64,000 bases of DNA from Rhabdornis inornatus. Taxonomy: Eukaryota; Chordata; Aves; Passeriformes; Rhabdornithidae. The translations under genes and the position numbers were made by a program. The stretch covers positions 2,689,961 through 2,753,960 of the forward strand of contig VWZS01000496.1 of the NCBI GenBank assembly GCA_013397075.1, in the 5' to 3' direction. Shown piece after piece: positions 1-12,084 of the stretch. Under the pieces are notes generated by a model, which saw only the letters and a list, made by a program, of their open reading frames with translations, searched no databases and was not told the origin of the DNA. How positions within the stretch are numbered: position 1 is the first letter of the stretch; every line of letters begins with the position of its first letter.

Positions 1-644
1 AAAAATCTGTTTACTAGAATGAGCTAATATGGAGAACACACTCAACTTAATCAACTAATTAACATCCCACTACAACTTTTTACTCTGCCAAATAAAAAAT
101 AGTAAATTAGTTTCTGTATTCATTCACTTACATGATGATGTAATTAAATAAGAAAGGAACTATTTCCACTGAAAAAATGCATATTTATGCACGAATGGCC
201 AGTCTTTGACTGCAGAATCCCCTTATTTCCCTTGCTGTAAGAGTAAGACCAACCTCATATTACACTCATAATGCTACGAGAAACAATCTTGCTTTTAAAG
301 AAATTCAAAATGGATTTCAACATACTATTGAATTAAACAATACATTTATTTTAAGCAAAAAAAGAAAGCCAGTCTCCTGGAAAGCCTAACAGACAAACCC
401 CCCTACAAAACCTAGAGCATATGCTTATTCATTTGTTTTTGAAAGCATCCTATACTTTTTTACTAAAATGCTATCCATCTCTTAATTGTTGCAATTCCGA
501 TGACTTGAGTTTTCCTGACACCAGTTTTTCAGTTTCTCTGATTTGCAATGGCAGGAATGCCTGAAGATAAATATGTCAGACTTCTGGAATTAAATAGTAA
601 GAAGAGAAAATAACCCAAGTTCTTCAACTTTCTTACACACTTAC
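1..644. other. Intron downstream of the last FAM193A exon in view
   Basis: AT-rich sequence with no exon I can support. The final C-terminal exon of the family was looked for on the minus strand and not found, so it lies further left. The minus-strand frame of the neighbouring exon stays open a further 116 bases past the donor, into this intron; that tail has no resemblance to the family. Confidence 0.7.
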
Positions 645-1488
645 CAATGGAATTGTTGACTTTGTCCCCTTTTTTCTTCTTGTTTTTCTTGTTCTTGCCT
701 TTTGGTTGAGGAGAATCTGCAAGTATTAGCTTATTATTTTGCTGCTGTTCACTTGGTGATGGGGATTCACTTGTTACGGGTGCTTTCTCTTCCTTTACAT
801 GGTTCAACTGTTTTTTGTTGTTATTGTTTAATTTCTTCTCATCTTTTTTAGGTTCTGCAAGTGTTGGGAGCTCTGCTGCTTTTGCTTTGGATTCTATTTG
901 GTTTCTGGTTTTAGTCTGAATCTCAGCTGCTTTGGGGGCTTCAACAGGCTTTTTTACTTGTTCAACACACTGTTTGTTCATCTGTTTTAGTTTCTGTTTG
1001 CTGTTTCCTTCTTTATGTTGATGCATAATATCAAGCAGAAAAGAGAGGGGCTCATGCTGCTTTACACTGCCCTCCTTCTGATAAAGCAGCTTTGAGTCTC
1101 TAGCGTTTACAGGATTGGACAGTTCACAGCCCATCTCTAGAACTGGCCTCTGTTCTGTGTGATTCACATGCCTTGACAGTGAACCAGCTGAGGTTTCTAT
1201 CTTTTCTGATTGCTCAAGGGTACCATTCTGAATGTCTTCAGGTGCATTTGGGACAGGTTCCTTCACTGCCTGGCAGTTCCTAGTGAGCAGATCTGCCTTT
1301 GGACAGTCCTTACTTGTTCTCTCTTTCTTCTTTTTCTTTACAGCCCGCAACTGCTGAAGCTCTTGGAGCCGTTGTAATTCCTGTTTCAGTCTCTCTTCTT
1401 CCTCTTCCTCACGCCGCCTTTGCTCCTCCAGCAACTGGTGATGCTCCCTCTCCCTGGCTTCAGCTTCAAGTCGAGCTTTTTCTTCAAG
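645..1488 (-). CDS. FAM193A: FAM193A exon 19: charged helix and Lys/Asn-rich tail (844 bp)
   Basis: The largest exon, 281 codons plus one base. It starts LEEKARLEAEAREREHHQ and runs through an unbroken Glu/Arg/Gln-rich stretch of about 50 residues (EEQRRREEEEEERLKQELQR), predicted to form a coiled coil or single charged helix. A conserved HEPLSFLLDIMHQHKEGN motif follows near residues 145-165, then a disordered Lys/Asn/Gln-rich region with an NNNNKK run and a final GKNKKNKKKKGDKVNNSI. The donor is GTAAGTG, leaving phase 1, which fits the Asp that opens the last exon of known FAM193A. That exon is not visible in bases 1-644, so the protein continues beyond the left edge. Confidence 0.96.
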
Positions 1489-3351
1489 CTGCAAAGTAAG
1501 AATAGGTTTATTGAAAGTGACAAATATTGGAGCTTCAGGGATTATTACTACTTCTCTTTATGAATATTATAAATCCTACGATGTGAACATATGAACGTAC
1601 TTAATCTGTAAGTCTGCAGAGCAAGCAAATAAGTATACAAAGGCTGCCCTTTTAAATACATTACAATCCTTTCTCTATTCACATTTTCCATGTTTCTGTA
1701 ACTCATTTGACTTTGTTAATACCAACTGTTGGATCCTTTCTTCCCTACTGCTAAGCCTAACTTCATGTCAAAGTTTTCTATAGCCACAAAACATTCAGCT
1801 TCCTTCTCAAAGACTGCATGTATTTCTAAGGCAACTCAAATTTGCCTTTACCTGTTCTCTTGCTGTGGTAGCAGAGTTGCTGTTTTCAGAGATCAAGAAT
1901 GTTAGGAAGAAAAATAATTAAAAACATTCTGCACCAAAACTCTAAGCAAATAATAGTTACATTAAAAATTGTCAAAAATTCTAAGGATGGCAGTTTTCCA
2001 TTGTCAGCCATTAGTTCATTAACCAAAACAAAGACATAAGGGATTTTGCCAGCCATTACTGCCAATGCCTAAACTTTGCTGTGCAGCATTGATCTTGCAT
2101 CATTAGCAAAATGAAGCAATCATACAATGAGAACAACCATGACCATTTATTTTCTTGCACATTTAGAGGCACCTGTATGGCATTACTTTTTCACAATTAC
2201 AGAAATCATTCAAAAAATGAGAATTACTCATGAGAATGACCCTACGGGAATTTTCCACTTCTTATGATCAAACTGCACTGTAAGAACAAAGTGAATCTTG
2301 CATTGCAAATTTTACAAAGTTAATTTTATTTATAAATAATCCACTAAACCCTCAATATGCTGAATAAAGCTACAACATGAACATAAAGAACCTAACTTGT
2401 GAACATTAGGTCTTCCAAACCCATGGAAGCATTTAAAGAACACAGAAGTAGTGCCAGAAGAAAATTCACAAACAAGAAAATATCTGCAGTGTGATCACAT
2501 AACACACTTACCAGAAATCAAAAATATTCAACAACCAATCACATTGTGCCTTGAACTTATGGCTGATACTTGAATTGCTCTAAGAAAAGGTTTCCTGCCT
2601 GTTCCAACCTACAAGAAAAACCTATTTCCTCTGTTATTCCTCTTTTGTATTTCCTCTATATTATCCTCAGCAAATACTGTTTCCAAAAAAATAATTTCAC
2701 TGTTACACATTGGAGTTTTTTAGAAATCTTTTTTGCCAATTTTCATTTGAAAGCAACCTGTAATTTTTTCTTCCCTGCCACCTCCCTGCAGCTTGCCACT
2801 CCAGCTTGGGATAAGCCTTTGCGTCATCACAAGGAAAAGCACCTAACCTCTGTCAATCAGGACCAGCAAGATGTTCAGTGCAATTATTCTAAAAATACCA
2901 AATCACAACTCTTCCTCTCCCATAAAAGCACTGACCTATGTTTCCTGGCTTCCTACAGAGATACTTTATCAAAGCCACTATCCCAGTACAGAAACATTGA
3001 CTTCGTAACTTACCCCACTTTTAAATGCCAATGCTACAAATCAGTAACATTTGTAACAATGTTGATACTCAGAAATAACCTTCTGAAGTGTGGGCAATTC
3101 CAATATAAAGCTGACTTGCACCAAAACACATGACAATGGCATTTTGAGGAATCCTCCCAGTTTAGTACATAACTCCTCAGGTAGCACCAAAACAGGTAAG
3201 CTAGTTGTATAAAAACAAACTGGCAGTGTACCACAAACTACACATAAAACAATTACAGCATTAGGATAAATCACTATACAGTGGCATACTTAAGGGGAGT
3301 GCACAGATTCAAAAGTTTGAGGTCTAGGATAAACATACTTCTACGTCTTAC
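1489..3351. other. FAM193A intron
   Basis: Intron of about 1.9 kb, AT-rich. The long plus-strand open frame near 2570-3133 has no recognisable protein signal. No repeat family identified. Confidence 0.7.
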
Positions 3352-3582
3352 CTTTCTTTGCTTATGCCTGGCTCGCTTGGCTGCACGAGAACTGCTTACT
3401 GGTTTGGTTTCAGAGCTGTTTATGAATTGTAGCAAGTCTTCCACCTTTCGATGGTCAACAACACTTTCCCTTTCAGAGATCTGATCTGGTTTCTTTGGCT
3501 GCTCCTCTTTCCTTTTTGTTAAACGTAAACGAAGCTTTTCTCGCATCTCTGCATAATTTCTACTGGTTGGTGCAGCTGGAGG
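3352..3582 (-). CDS. FAM193A: FAM193A exon 18: basic helical exon
   Basis: Seventy-seven codons, phase 0-0. It encodes PPAAPTSRNYAEMREKLRLR, LTKRKEEQPKKPDQISERES, VVDHRKVEDLLQFINSSETK and PVSSSRAAKRARHKQRK. Strongly basic, with a central short hydrophobic helix (VEDLLQFIN). RAAKRARHKQRK is a good candidate nuclear-localisation signal by composition. It joins in phase to the charged helix of the next exon, and both are clear FAM193A sequence. Confidence 0.96.
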
Positions 3583-5101
3583 CTGAAGGACACACAACAA
3601 AAACTGAGTAACTAAATACAAAAATGTCACTGATTCAATGCTTTTGAGATTTTGAAATTTCAAAATACTCGCCCTTCAAATAACATGGGAGGTCCAAACC
3701 TGACTATCAAACTCATTGTTTGTATGTGAACTTGAAGTGTATTTAACAGGCAACAGACCTGCCAGACTTGGTGCTGGCTTCTGAACTACACTTTACAACT
3801 GAAAGAAAAGCTGATCTTGAGGAGGATGGCATGAGTGAGAAGACAACAAGAAATAACCTCTAAAAGCCAGAAAAAAAATGCTGTGACTTTTATTTCCATA
3901 TTCTCATGTGATTGCTATGCTGTGTTTGAAAATTTCAAAGCAGCAGACACTGGCTCTATTTTTATCTCCTATGAAATCTATTTCAGAGGTTGGGCTACAC
4001 AGGCCTCTGGGCTGTACCTGTGAAGGGCTGATTATCCTGCAGTGAAACCTGCCAACACACCCTCCAGCAGAGTCCCATCAATAACTTAACACTGCTGCAA
4101 GTGGAATCCTTGCATCATGTTCCATATCTGTATTCCCAACTGTCGCTCCTGCTTCTCAACTTCTCATTGCTTCTCCCCCTGCCAATGCTTTACCCTCTCT
4201 GCTCCTGGTACCAGACCCGGTGCCCATCTGTTAGCAACTACACCAGTTCAACTCACTAAACCAGCAAAACAAAGCCTATTAACTTAAAAATTTGGCCACT
4301 TCAAATTAGTAACTTACTGTGCAGTCGGGTAACTATCAAGCACAAATCAAGCATGGACATGGTGGGAACACGCAAGGAGAAATGGGATCCCCTCCCTGGC
4401 CCCTTTAAGCCACAGGGCAGGGGCTTTTAATTCACTTGAAGAACTAAGATGAAACTGACCTGATCAAGCATGTGGCAAATAAACCAAGCTTTTACTTCAA
4501 ATAGGAAAAATGCCAGCGACTCAAATTGTACCAGTATAAAACAGGCCATACATAAGTTTACAAGTTAAGAAAAAATTAATGTGTTATATTTTAGCTAAAA
4601 ATCTAGAGTTTTTTCTTTTTTTCTCCTTTTAAAAAAATTGTATTAAAGTGAATACTTTGAGGATTGCTATTTTTACAGATCGCAGACTAGCTCATAAATT
4701 GCTGTAAAGATTCAAACTAATACCCTATATAAAACGTACTTTTACCCAACCTCATCACATTAATTTTAACTACAGTACTACAAAGAAGTCAATGAATTTC
4801 GTAAAGTTATTTAAATGGCTCAATTCCCCTGTTTGCAGTTTCAGTCAAACATGGCATTTATTTTCCAAGTTAGTTGCTTCCTAAATCTTGGTCAGTTTTA
4901 TTGCTCCTAAATGCTTTGAACTGGAAAGGTTTATTTCAATCCTTCATTTCAAAGAGGAAAATAACTTTTTAACTCCTTTTACAACTTCTTGAGTGAGTTC
5001 CAAAGCCATCCCCTAAGATGCAATCTGATAAATCACATGCAACCGATGATGAGTAAGTGACAAAAAAGCAAACAAAAGCAATTGAAAATAGAAAAACTTA
5101 C
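3583..5101. other. FAM193A intron
   Basis: Intron of about 1.5 kb. A somewhat richer C/T stretch around 4030-4230 could be an old repeat remnant, but I cannot name it. Nothing else seen. Confidence 0.65.
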
Positions 5102-5288
5102 TCCTCCATGGCCGAAGAACTCACAGTAACAGCAGTCACAGTATTTTCCTTCCTTCTGATTAGTGGAAGTTGAGGTACTGGAGCTATGCTCTGAACAGCT
5201 ATCTTCATCCTGGCTCTCTTCTCCATCATACTGCTGATGATCATACGTGTTACTGTTCTCACAGCGATGGCCCTCACAATCAGGATCA
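5102..5288 (-). CDS. FAM193A: FAM193A exon 17: CDCCYC cluster
   Basis: One base plus 62 codons. It begins DPDCEGHRCENSNTYDHQQY, continues through an acidic Ser/Thr-rich stretch (DGEESQDEDSCSEHSSSTST) and ends KEGKYCDCCYCEFFGHGG. The terminal cysteines fit C-x-C-x2-C (residues 50, 52, 55) with one more Cys at 53; with CEGHRC and the trailing GHGG this looks like a metal-binding module. Matches FAM193A very closely. Donor GTAAGT. Confidence 0.96.
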
Positions 5289-7147
5289 CTATGTTAAATT
5301 CAAAAAAAAAGCTTATAAAACCTTAATGATAATAAATAAGATATATAATATTATTATATATATGATAATGTTTTTTAAAAGAAATATATACACGTCCTGC
5401 CTCTACCAGGAACAATGGCTCTCAAACTGTGATATCAGCCACCACTGATGCATCAAATTCTAAAGCTTTCATTCACTAGCCTGCAAATGGAGACATTCAA
5501 AACCAAGTATTAGAATAAAATGATACACAGGACAGTGGTCTACAAAAAACTAATTTAGTGACTCCCTGAACAAGCAGAGTGAGTTTTGTAATTGTTCTTC
5601 CTGGCTTTAAACAGGTAAAGTATTTTAGAAGAAGTGACTCTAGCTTTATAAAATGGAATAGTTTTGAAACTGCTGCCCATCTCACACTTGCGGCATCAAG
5701 AAGGTTCCAAATGCAGTTGCAAATCTCCTGGTCTTAGATTTTCAAGCTCTTGACTTAAATAAAAAATCTAAGGTCAGCTAAAGCCTAAAAGTTCCTATTA
5801 CCCTGTCTGCAACTTGATTTTGAAGGGGAAATACTAGTACATCTCCTCAATAAGCAGGCACATGGTAGTCGATTCCCCCAGAGCTCTGTATAACCATGCA
5901 GACACCATTTCTACTGCCCAGGTCTTCTAAAACTGAGGTGATTTTCCTTCAAAAGAAAGTAGTATTTAAAGAAATCCCCTCTCTTGTTTATCGTTAGTAT
6001 TTGTTTTTATGTTAGAAAGGTGAAAACAGGCCATGGTCTGACTTATCTACAGAATATATATAAATTTTCCTTCTAACCTCACTCTCCCACCCCAGAATGC
6101 AATCACTGCTTCTGTGTCTGCCAGTTGATTTTTTTTTCTTTTTTTACAAACTAAAAATACCACGTTAGCACCTGGAAACAATGATAAAAAGTTGGATTTC
6201 TACTGTGTCCATATTCAATTATCTCCCTGCACTAGGTAAGAAAAATTCTTTACAAAATTGCAATAATTTCTCAAGTATGAAAGAACAGTTACTTATCTAG
6301 AGATATCGTCAATAAAACTAGTTGATAACAGAAATAAGGGCATTTTTAGAAACATTTACCAAATCTACCTAAATCTCACATCATCTTCTGAAAACTTACA
6401 GCAGCCACAAAACTACATTCTAGCATCCATGACCACAGCCCTACAGGACACAGAGAGCTCAGAGCAATGACTCAACTGCTTTTCTGTTATGTCTCCACCC
6501 TTCAGACACATCAAAGGGCTGGCACCATTGTCAGCCCACCACAGTAGATAACATTACCAGAAGATAGCTCCACCAAAGTCCTTCCCAGCTCCAAGACCTT
6601 TGAAAACCTTCAGAAATCACAAAATCCTTCCAAACTAAAACCACTTTATAAATGGTAGGACTGATATCTAAAAAGTCTTAAGTGTAGTCAGGAAAATGTG
6701 TCACTACTTGGCAGGTTTCAAGTATTTATATATTGAGCTAAATTACAGAGCAAGTTTTCACAGCTTTCCATTCCTGCTTGCCATGTAATGCCAAAGCGAC
6801 AGCAAGCAGGTATGTTACACCAGAGGTTTGTGTCTCAGCAGCAGCAATCATTAACCAGTAATCAGAGTAAGAAAGAACACTCTTGACTTGTATATCCCAG
6901 GTAATATCTCTAAAAGTTAGGAAACATCTGCTTTCAAGCCTCTAAATTTAGTAACTGGAATTCAAAATGGAAATCATACTTGTGAAGTCTCACACCAAGT
7001 TACATACTAAGTATCTGCACTTGGTCTCATTTGCTGAACACAAACACAGCTTTCACACTACAACCAGTGGCAAAGGAGAAGAGGTTATCTGTATTTTCAT
7101 CTCCTTTTTATTGTAAAAAGGAATGGCAAGAATAACAACAAACTCAC
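5289..7147. other. FAM193A intron
   Basis: Intron of about 1.9 kb. It holds a short AT-alternating low-complexity tract near 5336-5362. The moderately GC-richer section at 6420-6620 matches no family I recognise. Confidence 0.65.
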
Positions 7148-7430
7148 CTGCAGACACTTGGTGGGGCACTTACAGAGCTGTCTGTGGTTGAAGTAGGAGG
7201 TGCAACTGTAGTAGGACAAAGACCTGAATGAGGATCCACAAATCCAGGGGCTGTTGCAGCAGTTTTGGGAAATGAAGGAGCAGCAAGATTTGGAAGATGC
7301 GGTGTGGAGGCTGGAGACAGTGCCGCAGGAGACAGTGAAGGAAGGGATGCTAAACTGGTAGGACTATTTCGTGGTGCAACTGGTGCAGAATGTCTATGGT
7401 CCTCTTTATTAATATTGTGGAACACTTCAC
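7148..7430 (-). CDS. FAM193A: FAM193A exon 16: Pro/Ser-rich linker
   Basis: Two bases, 93 codons and two bases: EVFHNINKEDHRHSAPVAPR, then a long Ser/Pro/Ala-rich run (SLASLPSLSPAALSPASTPH) and a Thr/Pro-rich end, finishing SAPPSVC plus the start of a Ser codon. Mostly disordered by composition, with several SP sites. The terminal Cys begins the Cys-bearing stretch CSDPDCEGHRC that continues into the next exon. Donor GTGAGT. Confidence 0.95.
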
Positions 7431-7757
7431 CTAAATTGGGAGAAAAAAGAAACCACTTACAGTAAAAAAATAATTAGTAAGTCCCCATAAACCATCCATA
7501 AAATCACATAAAGTACTTTATATCCTCAGCTTCTATAAAAATCAGCTGTATTTAAACTCATTTCTATTACCAGTTTCAAACCCTAACATCAAGGTCTTCC
7601 ACAAAGTTCTTCAATCCAGAAGTACGGAGACTAACTCAAGAGTAATAACAGAAATTTACAAAAATCAAGATGCATAATATTAACACTTACATAAATCCTT
7701 ATGGTTAGCTAAATGTACTTGAGCCAGTTGCTGAAGCGGTGAGTTACAAATCCTTAC
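7431..7757. other. FAM193A intron
   Basis: Short intron of 327 bp between two Ser/Pro-rich exons. Nothing beyond splice signals is visible. Confidence 0.75.
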
Positions 7758-8030
7758 CTATTGATGAAGGTCTCTTGGATGACACTTTGAACTGGTTGCT
7801 GCTTGACTGCACTGTAGTTGCTGTGCAGGAGACAGAAGAAGTGGCAGAAGAGGTTGCCATGACAACTTTATTAGCTTCCATAAAGGCATCCTGGAAATTG
7901 TACAGACATTTCTTCTTTGCAGCATTTTTTTTCTCTTTGCTGTCAGTAACTGCTGCTGTTTCATTGCTAGATGTAGTAGGAAGTGCTTCGGGTCTTATTT
8001 CTGAGAGGGCTGGTGCTAATATATCACTCC
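7758..8030 (-). CDS. FAM193A: FAM193A exon 15: KKKCLYNFQDAFMEANKVV exon
   Basis: Two bases, 90 codons and one base. It encodes SDILAPALSEIRPEALPTTS, a basic patch (KEKKNAAKKKC), the family-diagnostic LYNFQDAFMEANKVVMATSS and a Ser/Thr-rich tail. The basic patch could serve as a nuclear-localisation signal (inference). The acceptor (GTGTTTCAATTGAAG) has a weak pyrimidine tract, but only this AG gives the correct phase with the exon ending at 9291. Confidence 0.95.
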
Positions 8031-9290
8031 CTTCAATTGAAACACACAGTAATTAAGAATCACGTAATTACTGGAGTGTCTTTATAGGGTCTAGAATTAC
8101 ACATTCAATAATTCAGATGCAGACACATGATATATTGTTAATGCTGCCTTAGTAGGATTAGTGAAGGGAATCCACTTCTTTTCCTCTCCATCCTCCCAAA
8201 TAACGTAGCTGTAACAAAATGTGCTGGGAAGTCTCAGAGCAGAATCATAAACCCCAAAGACAGAGTTCTAAGAATGTTACTAAATGTGTTAACAAGTAGT
8301 AAACATGTTACAGACACCTTAATCCATTCATAATTTAAAAATGTTAATTGGACAACGTTTTACATGCTAAATATATGATCTCCACTATCTGAAATCCAGG
8401 TAGGCCACAAAAAAAGTAAGATGGAACAACATATCCTTTTATCTATACAAAATGATAAACCATTTATTTATTTATTTGAAATTCCAGTTAACAGAAACAC
8501 CTTTGTGATAGTTCTTACAAATGAGTCTGCCACCAAAAACTTGGAACAGCTACCCATAACTACATTTGTAAACGGATGAGCTGTCCTACTGGGGAAGTTT
8601 TCCGGACATTTTTAATGCCTTCCTTTTTAAGTATCACTGTAGCAGCCTGAACAATTTAGCAGCAGATGAGTCTGAAAAAGAAAGCCAACACACAAAACCC
8701 CCAAGTCTCCCTTTTTATACAAGTCAAATAAAAAAAGGCTTTTAAATATTTGCTAGGATATGAATGGAAAGATTTCTCTCTCTCTAATTTTCCTTTTTTT
8801 CTCTTTCACTTTAACCATTAGGATTTCCAAATGCTTCCTGGCTCAAATTAATTGTTTTCTAGATTTATGCCTCTGTCTTTCTGGATGATAATGCAGTTAT
8901 CTGTGTGCATAGTAAGAAATAGGACACACTGCCTCATTACTAGTGCTCTTACTACCCTGTAAAAATAAGGCAGGCTTTTGTGGAGAAGTCTAAAAGTTAT
9001 TTAAGTTTTCCTTTACTTGCCATTTCATTACAATATTAAACTTCTGAAGACAAACATAACTCTACAATGACCATAGATGAAAACCAGCATGCTATTTGTT
9101 TGCCTTTAGCATCTTCTCCCCAGAAAGTAAGAATTTATTTTTCAATTTTCAGCCCAAGTGAAGTAGAAGTGGCAGCAAATCTGCCAGAATCCCATCTTAT
9201 AAAACCATGGTGATAAAACCCACCATTCCTGAAAAGAAATATAAAACAAAGCTTTTAACTAGTCAGTGTGAAGTAGTAACAAATCCTCAC
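8031..9290. other. FAM193A intron
   Basis: Intron of about 1.3 kb. It contains a short TTTA tandem run near 8463-8477 and a short TCTC run near 8776. No other feature seen. Confidence 0.7.
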
Positions 9291-9489
9291 CAGGAATTGT
9301 GTCAGGCAAAAATGTAGCAGGATTCCAGTTCTTGTCATTCATTACCTCTGAACCCCAAAGACTTATAAATTTAGAGCTATTCCAATCTGGAGTGCTTCCA
9401 AAACAGCTTGGATAAATATGATCTTGGAGAGACGCATTGAATACTTGATGCTTGTTTGTATGGTTCTGAACTGGCGCTGGTGGTAGTGC
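9291..9489 (-). CDS. FAM193A: FAM193A exon 14
   Basis: Sixty-six codons plus one base: ALPPAPVQNHTNKHQVFNAS, LQDHIYPSCFGSTPDWNSSK, FISLWGSEVMNDKNWNPATF and LPDTIP. Tryptophan and aromatic residues (DWNSSKFISLWG, NWNPATF) stand out against the low-complexity neighbours and suggest a conserved peptide-like binding segment. Matches FAM193A closely. Donor GTGAGG; the acceptor is TTTTTGTTGTAG. Confidence 0.96.
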
Positions 9490-11400
9490 CTACAACAAAA
9501 ACAAAGAGTATTTTCTCCATTAATATTCTGTTTGCTTACACAGTCACTCCAACAGCAATATTCAAATCACAGTGTTTTAACCGGGAAAAGCATTATCAAT
9601 AGCATAATAGACAGGATTTCTCAGAATAGCAAGAAATTAGTCTTTTTACCAATTAATGCATATATTGCAGATTGTATGCACATTTATATATTTTACACTC
9701 ACAAAGCATTGCTTTTAGAATCAACTAACTGATGAACAAAAAACATTCAAATCTCAAAAAACAGTTGTGTTAATATATAATTAAAAGCAGTATTTGTATG
9801 AATTTAGAACTTGCTAGGAATTACTACCTTTCAAAGCACAAGCTGCCTAAACAAACTAATCTTCTCTGACACGACAATCATTACCATGGAAGACAATTGT
9901 GAAAAAGTGATTACAAACACTTCAGCATTGAAAATAAGGGCAAGAGAAAAAGAAATAAAACACATAAAACAAAAGTTGATTATTTTCTTCCTTTTTTCAT
10001 TTTCAGGTGGTTCCTAACTTAAAATTAACAGGCAAGGAATACACCCTTTCCTTTTAAGAACCAACTGGGGGGGAGGAAGGAAGCACACAATTTTTCTTGT
10101 TTTATAAAGACAAGTTGTTTGGGCTCACCCTATTTCTTCTGGATGAAATTGTTTATATGCATTCTAAAATAACCTTTCTCCCAGAGACCTCATGCAACAT
10201 AAACGTTATATTCAATTACTGCCACCTTTAAAAAGGCCAAGGAAAAGCAGGTTTGTTCTCTTTTTATACCAGATTTGATGCAAATTAAAAGCTATGCAGA
10301 AGTAGATAGAGATATTAAAAATATCAGTTGAGTCCAAGGACACTTCAGACATTAAACTCATGGCCAAACAAACTGCTTATATACCTAGTCTCCCTTTTTT
10401 ATAAAGGATTTTCATTATCTGCCTAATGGTGAACGTGGGAGGCGCTGGAATAACCTGCATTAAAGAACATTTGTATACATGGGTGCAAAGAAACACTTAA
10501 TATGGTTTTAAAAGAACAGCAATGGCTTGTTGCTGGCACACTGCAGCTACGGAACAGAAGTAAGGAAGAGACACCCAAGACAGGAAAACCCAAAGTGGAT
10601 GTCAAGAAGGACAAAAAGAGCAAGTAAGAGTCATCTTGGTGGACTATTTTACTCTCCTTACAACTTTAATCACTGGATCAGACAAGAGATGACAAAGATG
10701 TACCTAATGACAAAGGCTTTGCCCCTCAGCAGCACCCACAGTTCAGCTGCTTTAAACACACGTGAAACAACATCCCCATCAATAGGAATGCTTGGTTTAG
10801 ACTCATATTTCTGAAAAGCTGTCACTTGTTCCCAATTCTTGTTCATTACTTGCAAGTTTAAGGTCAAAAGAATTTTGCAGAACCTGCAGAAATGCAAGTT
10901 CTCTTGAACGACAAAAAACCCCTTACAAATACGAAGTAAGACTCCTATGTCTATTTTCTCAAAAAAACCCAACAAATCCCAACCAAAAAAAAAAGAGAAG
11001 AATTCACAAAAATTTTAACTACAAATCTCAGAATATTATTGCCAAAATGGAATACTAAATCTTTCTGACATATATGAAATGAAGATTTAATAGCTCTCTT
11101 AGACTCAAGTCCCATCACCGCTTCCACCATGCAAGACTCATTTGACTCAATATGCTTTCTAATCACAGTGAGACATTATCAGTCTTCCCGGCAAAAAAAT
11201 ACCCTCAGTCATTCTGTATGAACCTTCCAGCAGTTCTGAATCTGTCTTACTCCCTGTCCCTCACCATTCCTTGCAAAAGGAGTATTATAACCCAACCATG
11301 ATTTAAAGCAACTTCTCTTCTTTCACTGATACTCAGTCATGCTGGTTTATACAGTTGTATAGAATTTTTCCAGGGATGGAGATGCATCCATCAGGCTTAC
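9490..11400. other. FAM193A intron
   Basis: Intron of about 1.9 kb, AT-rich. Open frames here on both strands are short and lack any coding signature. No repeat identified. Confidence 0.7.
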
Positions 11401-11652
11401 CTTATTGTGTGTGAAGGGAGAAGCAGTGTACAAGGTAGGATGGATAAGTGGACGAGGCAGATGAGGAATCGTATGCAATGGTATATGTCCATGGATGTGA
11501 GGATAAAGATGAAGTGCAGGATGTGCAGGTTTTTCAGGATTCATAAACTGGTGCCCAGCAGGCAGGCGTCCAGTTGCAAGTGCAGAGACTGTTAGTCCTG
11601 AGGCTTCTTGTTTGCAAACGTGACATTCACAAGCATTTGGACCTTGGTCAGC
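11401..11652 (-). CDS. FAM193A: FAM193A exon 13: CECHVC cluster and His/Pro-rich tract
   Basis: Eighty-four codons, phase 0-0. It begins ADQGPNACECHVCKQEASGL with a C-x-C-x2-C cluster, then turns into a His/Pro-rich stretch (HPALHLYPHIHGHIPLHTIP, HLPRPLIHPTLYTASPFTHN). The ten or so histidines spaced every two to four residues could add metal ligands, but could equally be plain low complexity. Skipping would remove the cluster and the tract cleanly. Donor GTAAGC. Confidence 0.96.
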
Positions 11653-12084
11653 CTATAAAAACCCCAACAAAACCCATTAAACAATTCAATCTACTCAACA
11701 TACATAAAATCTTCGTAATCAGTAGTATTATTTCATTTTGCATACATCAATTAATATTTTCAGAGGATCCACAGAAGATTTTTCTAGTACCAATAGAAAA
11801 GCCTCATAGTGAAGCAAAAGCACTAGTGAAGAATCTTTATCTTACTTAAAAGAATACCCTAAAAATTGAGAGATTTCACACCACACAGAGATTTAATGTC
11901 CACTATCAGTGACAACAAGCAAAACACTGATACAAACCTTGACAGCATTTGATCATTACTAGGCAACTACCCCAGTATAAAAAGAAAAAATTGAACTAGA
12001 TTAGTATTTTCCACAATTTTCCAAGCATATGGAAAAAAATAGGTGTAGGAAGTAGTGCTAAGAGTTGATTAGCTGATAAAATCG

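Noticed and set aside
131..150. Donor-like GTAAGTG on the minus strand near 138
   Set aside because: The sequence before it is not coding in a frame that fits the phase left at 645, and no acceptor is evident; it does not match the known last exon.
529..644. Extension of the exon 19 frame past its donor as a real C-terminus
   Set aside because: The frame continues 116 bases into the intron before ending, but a consensus GTAAGTG donor sits at 644 in the correct phase for the known last exon, and the extension resembles nothing in the family.
2570..3133. Plus-strand open frame of 187 codons in a FAM193A intron
   Set aside because: It has no recognisable domain, intron-like base composition and no splice or promoter support; a frame of this size occurs by chance in AT-rich DNA of this length.
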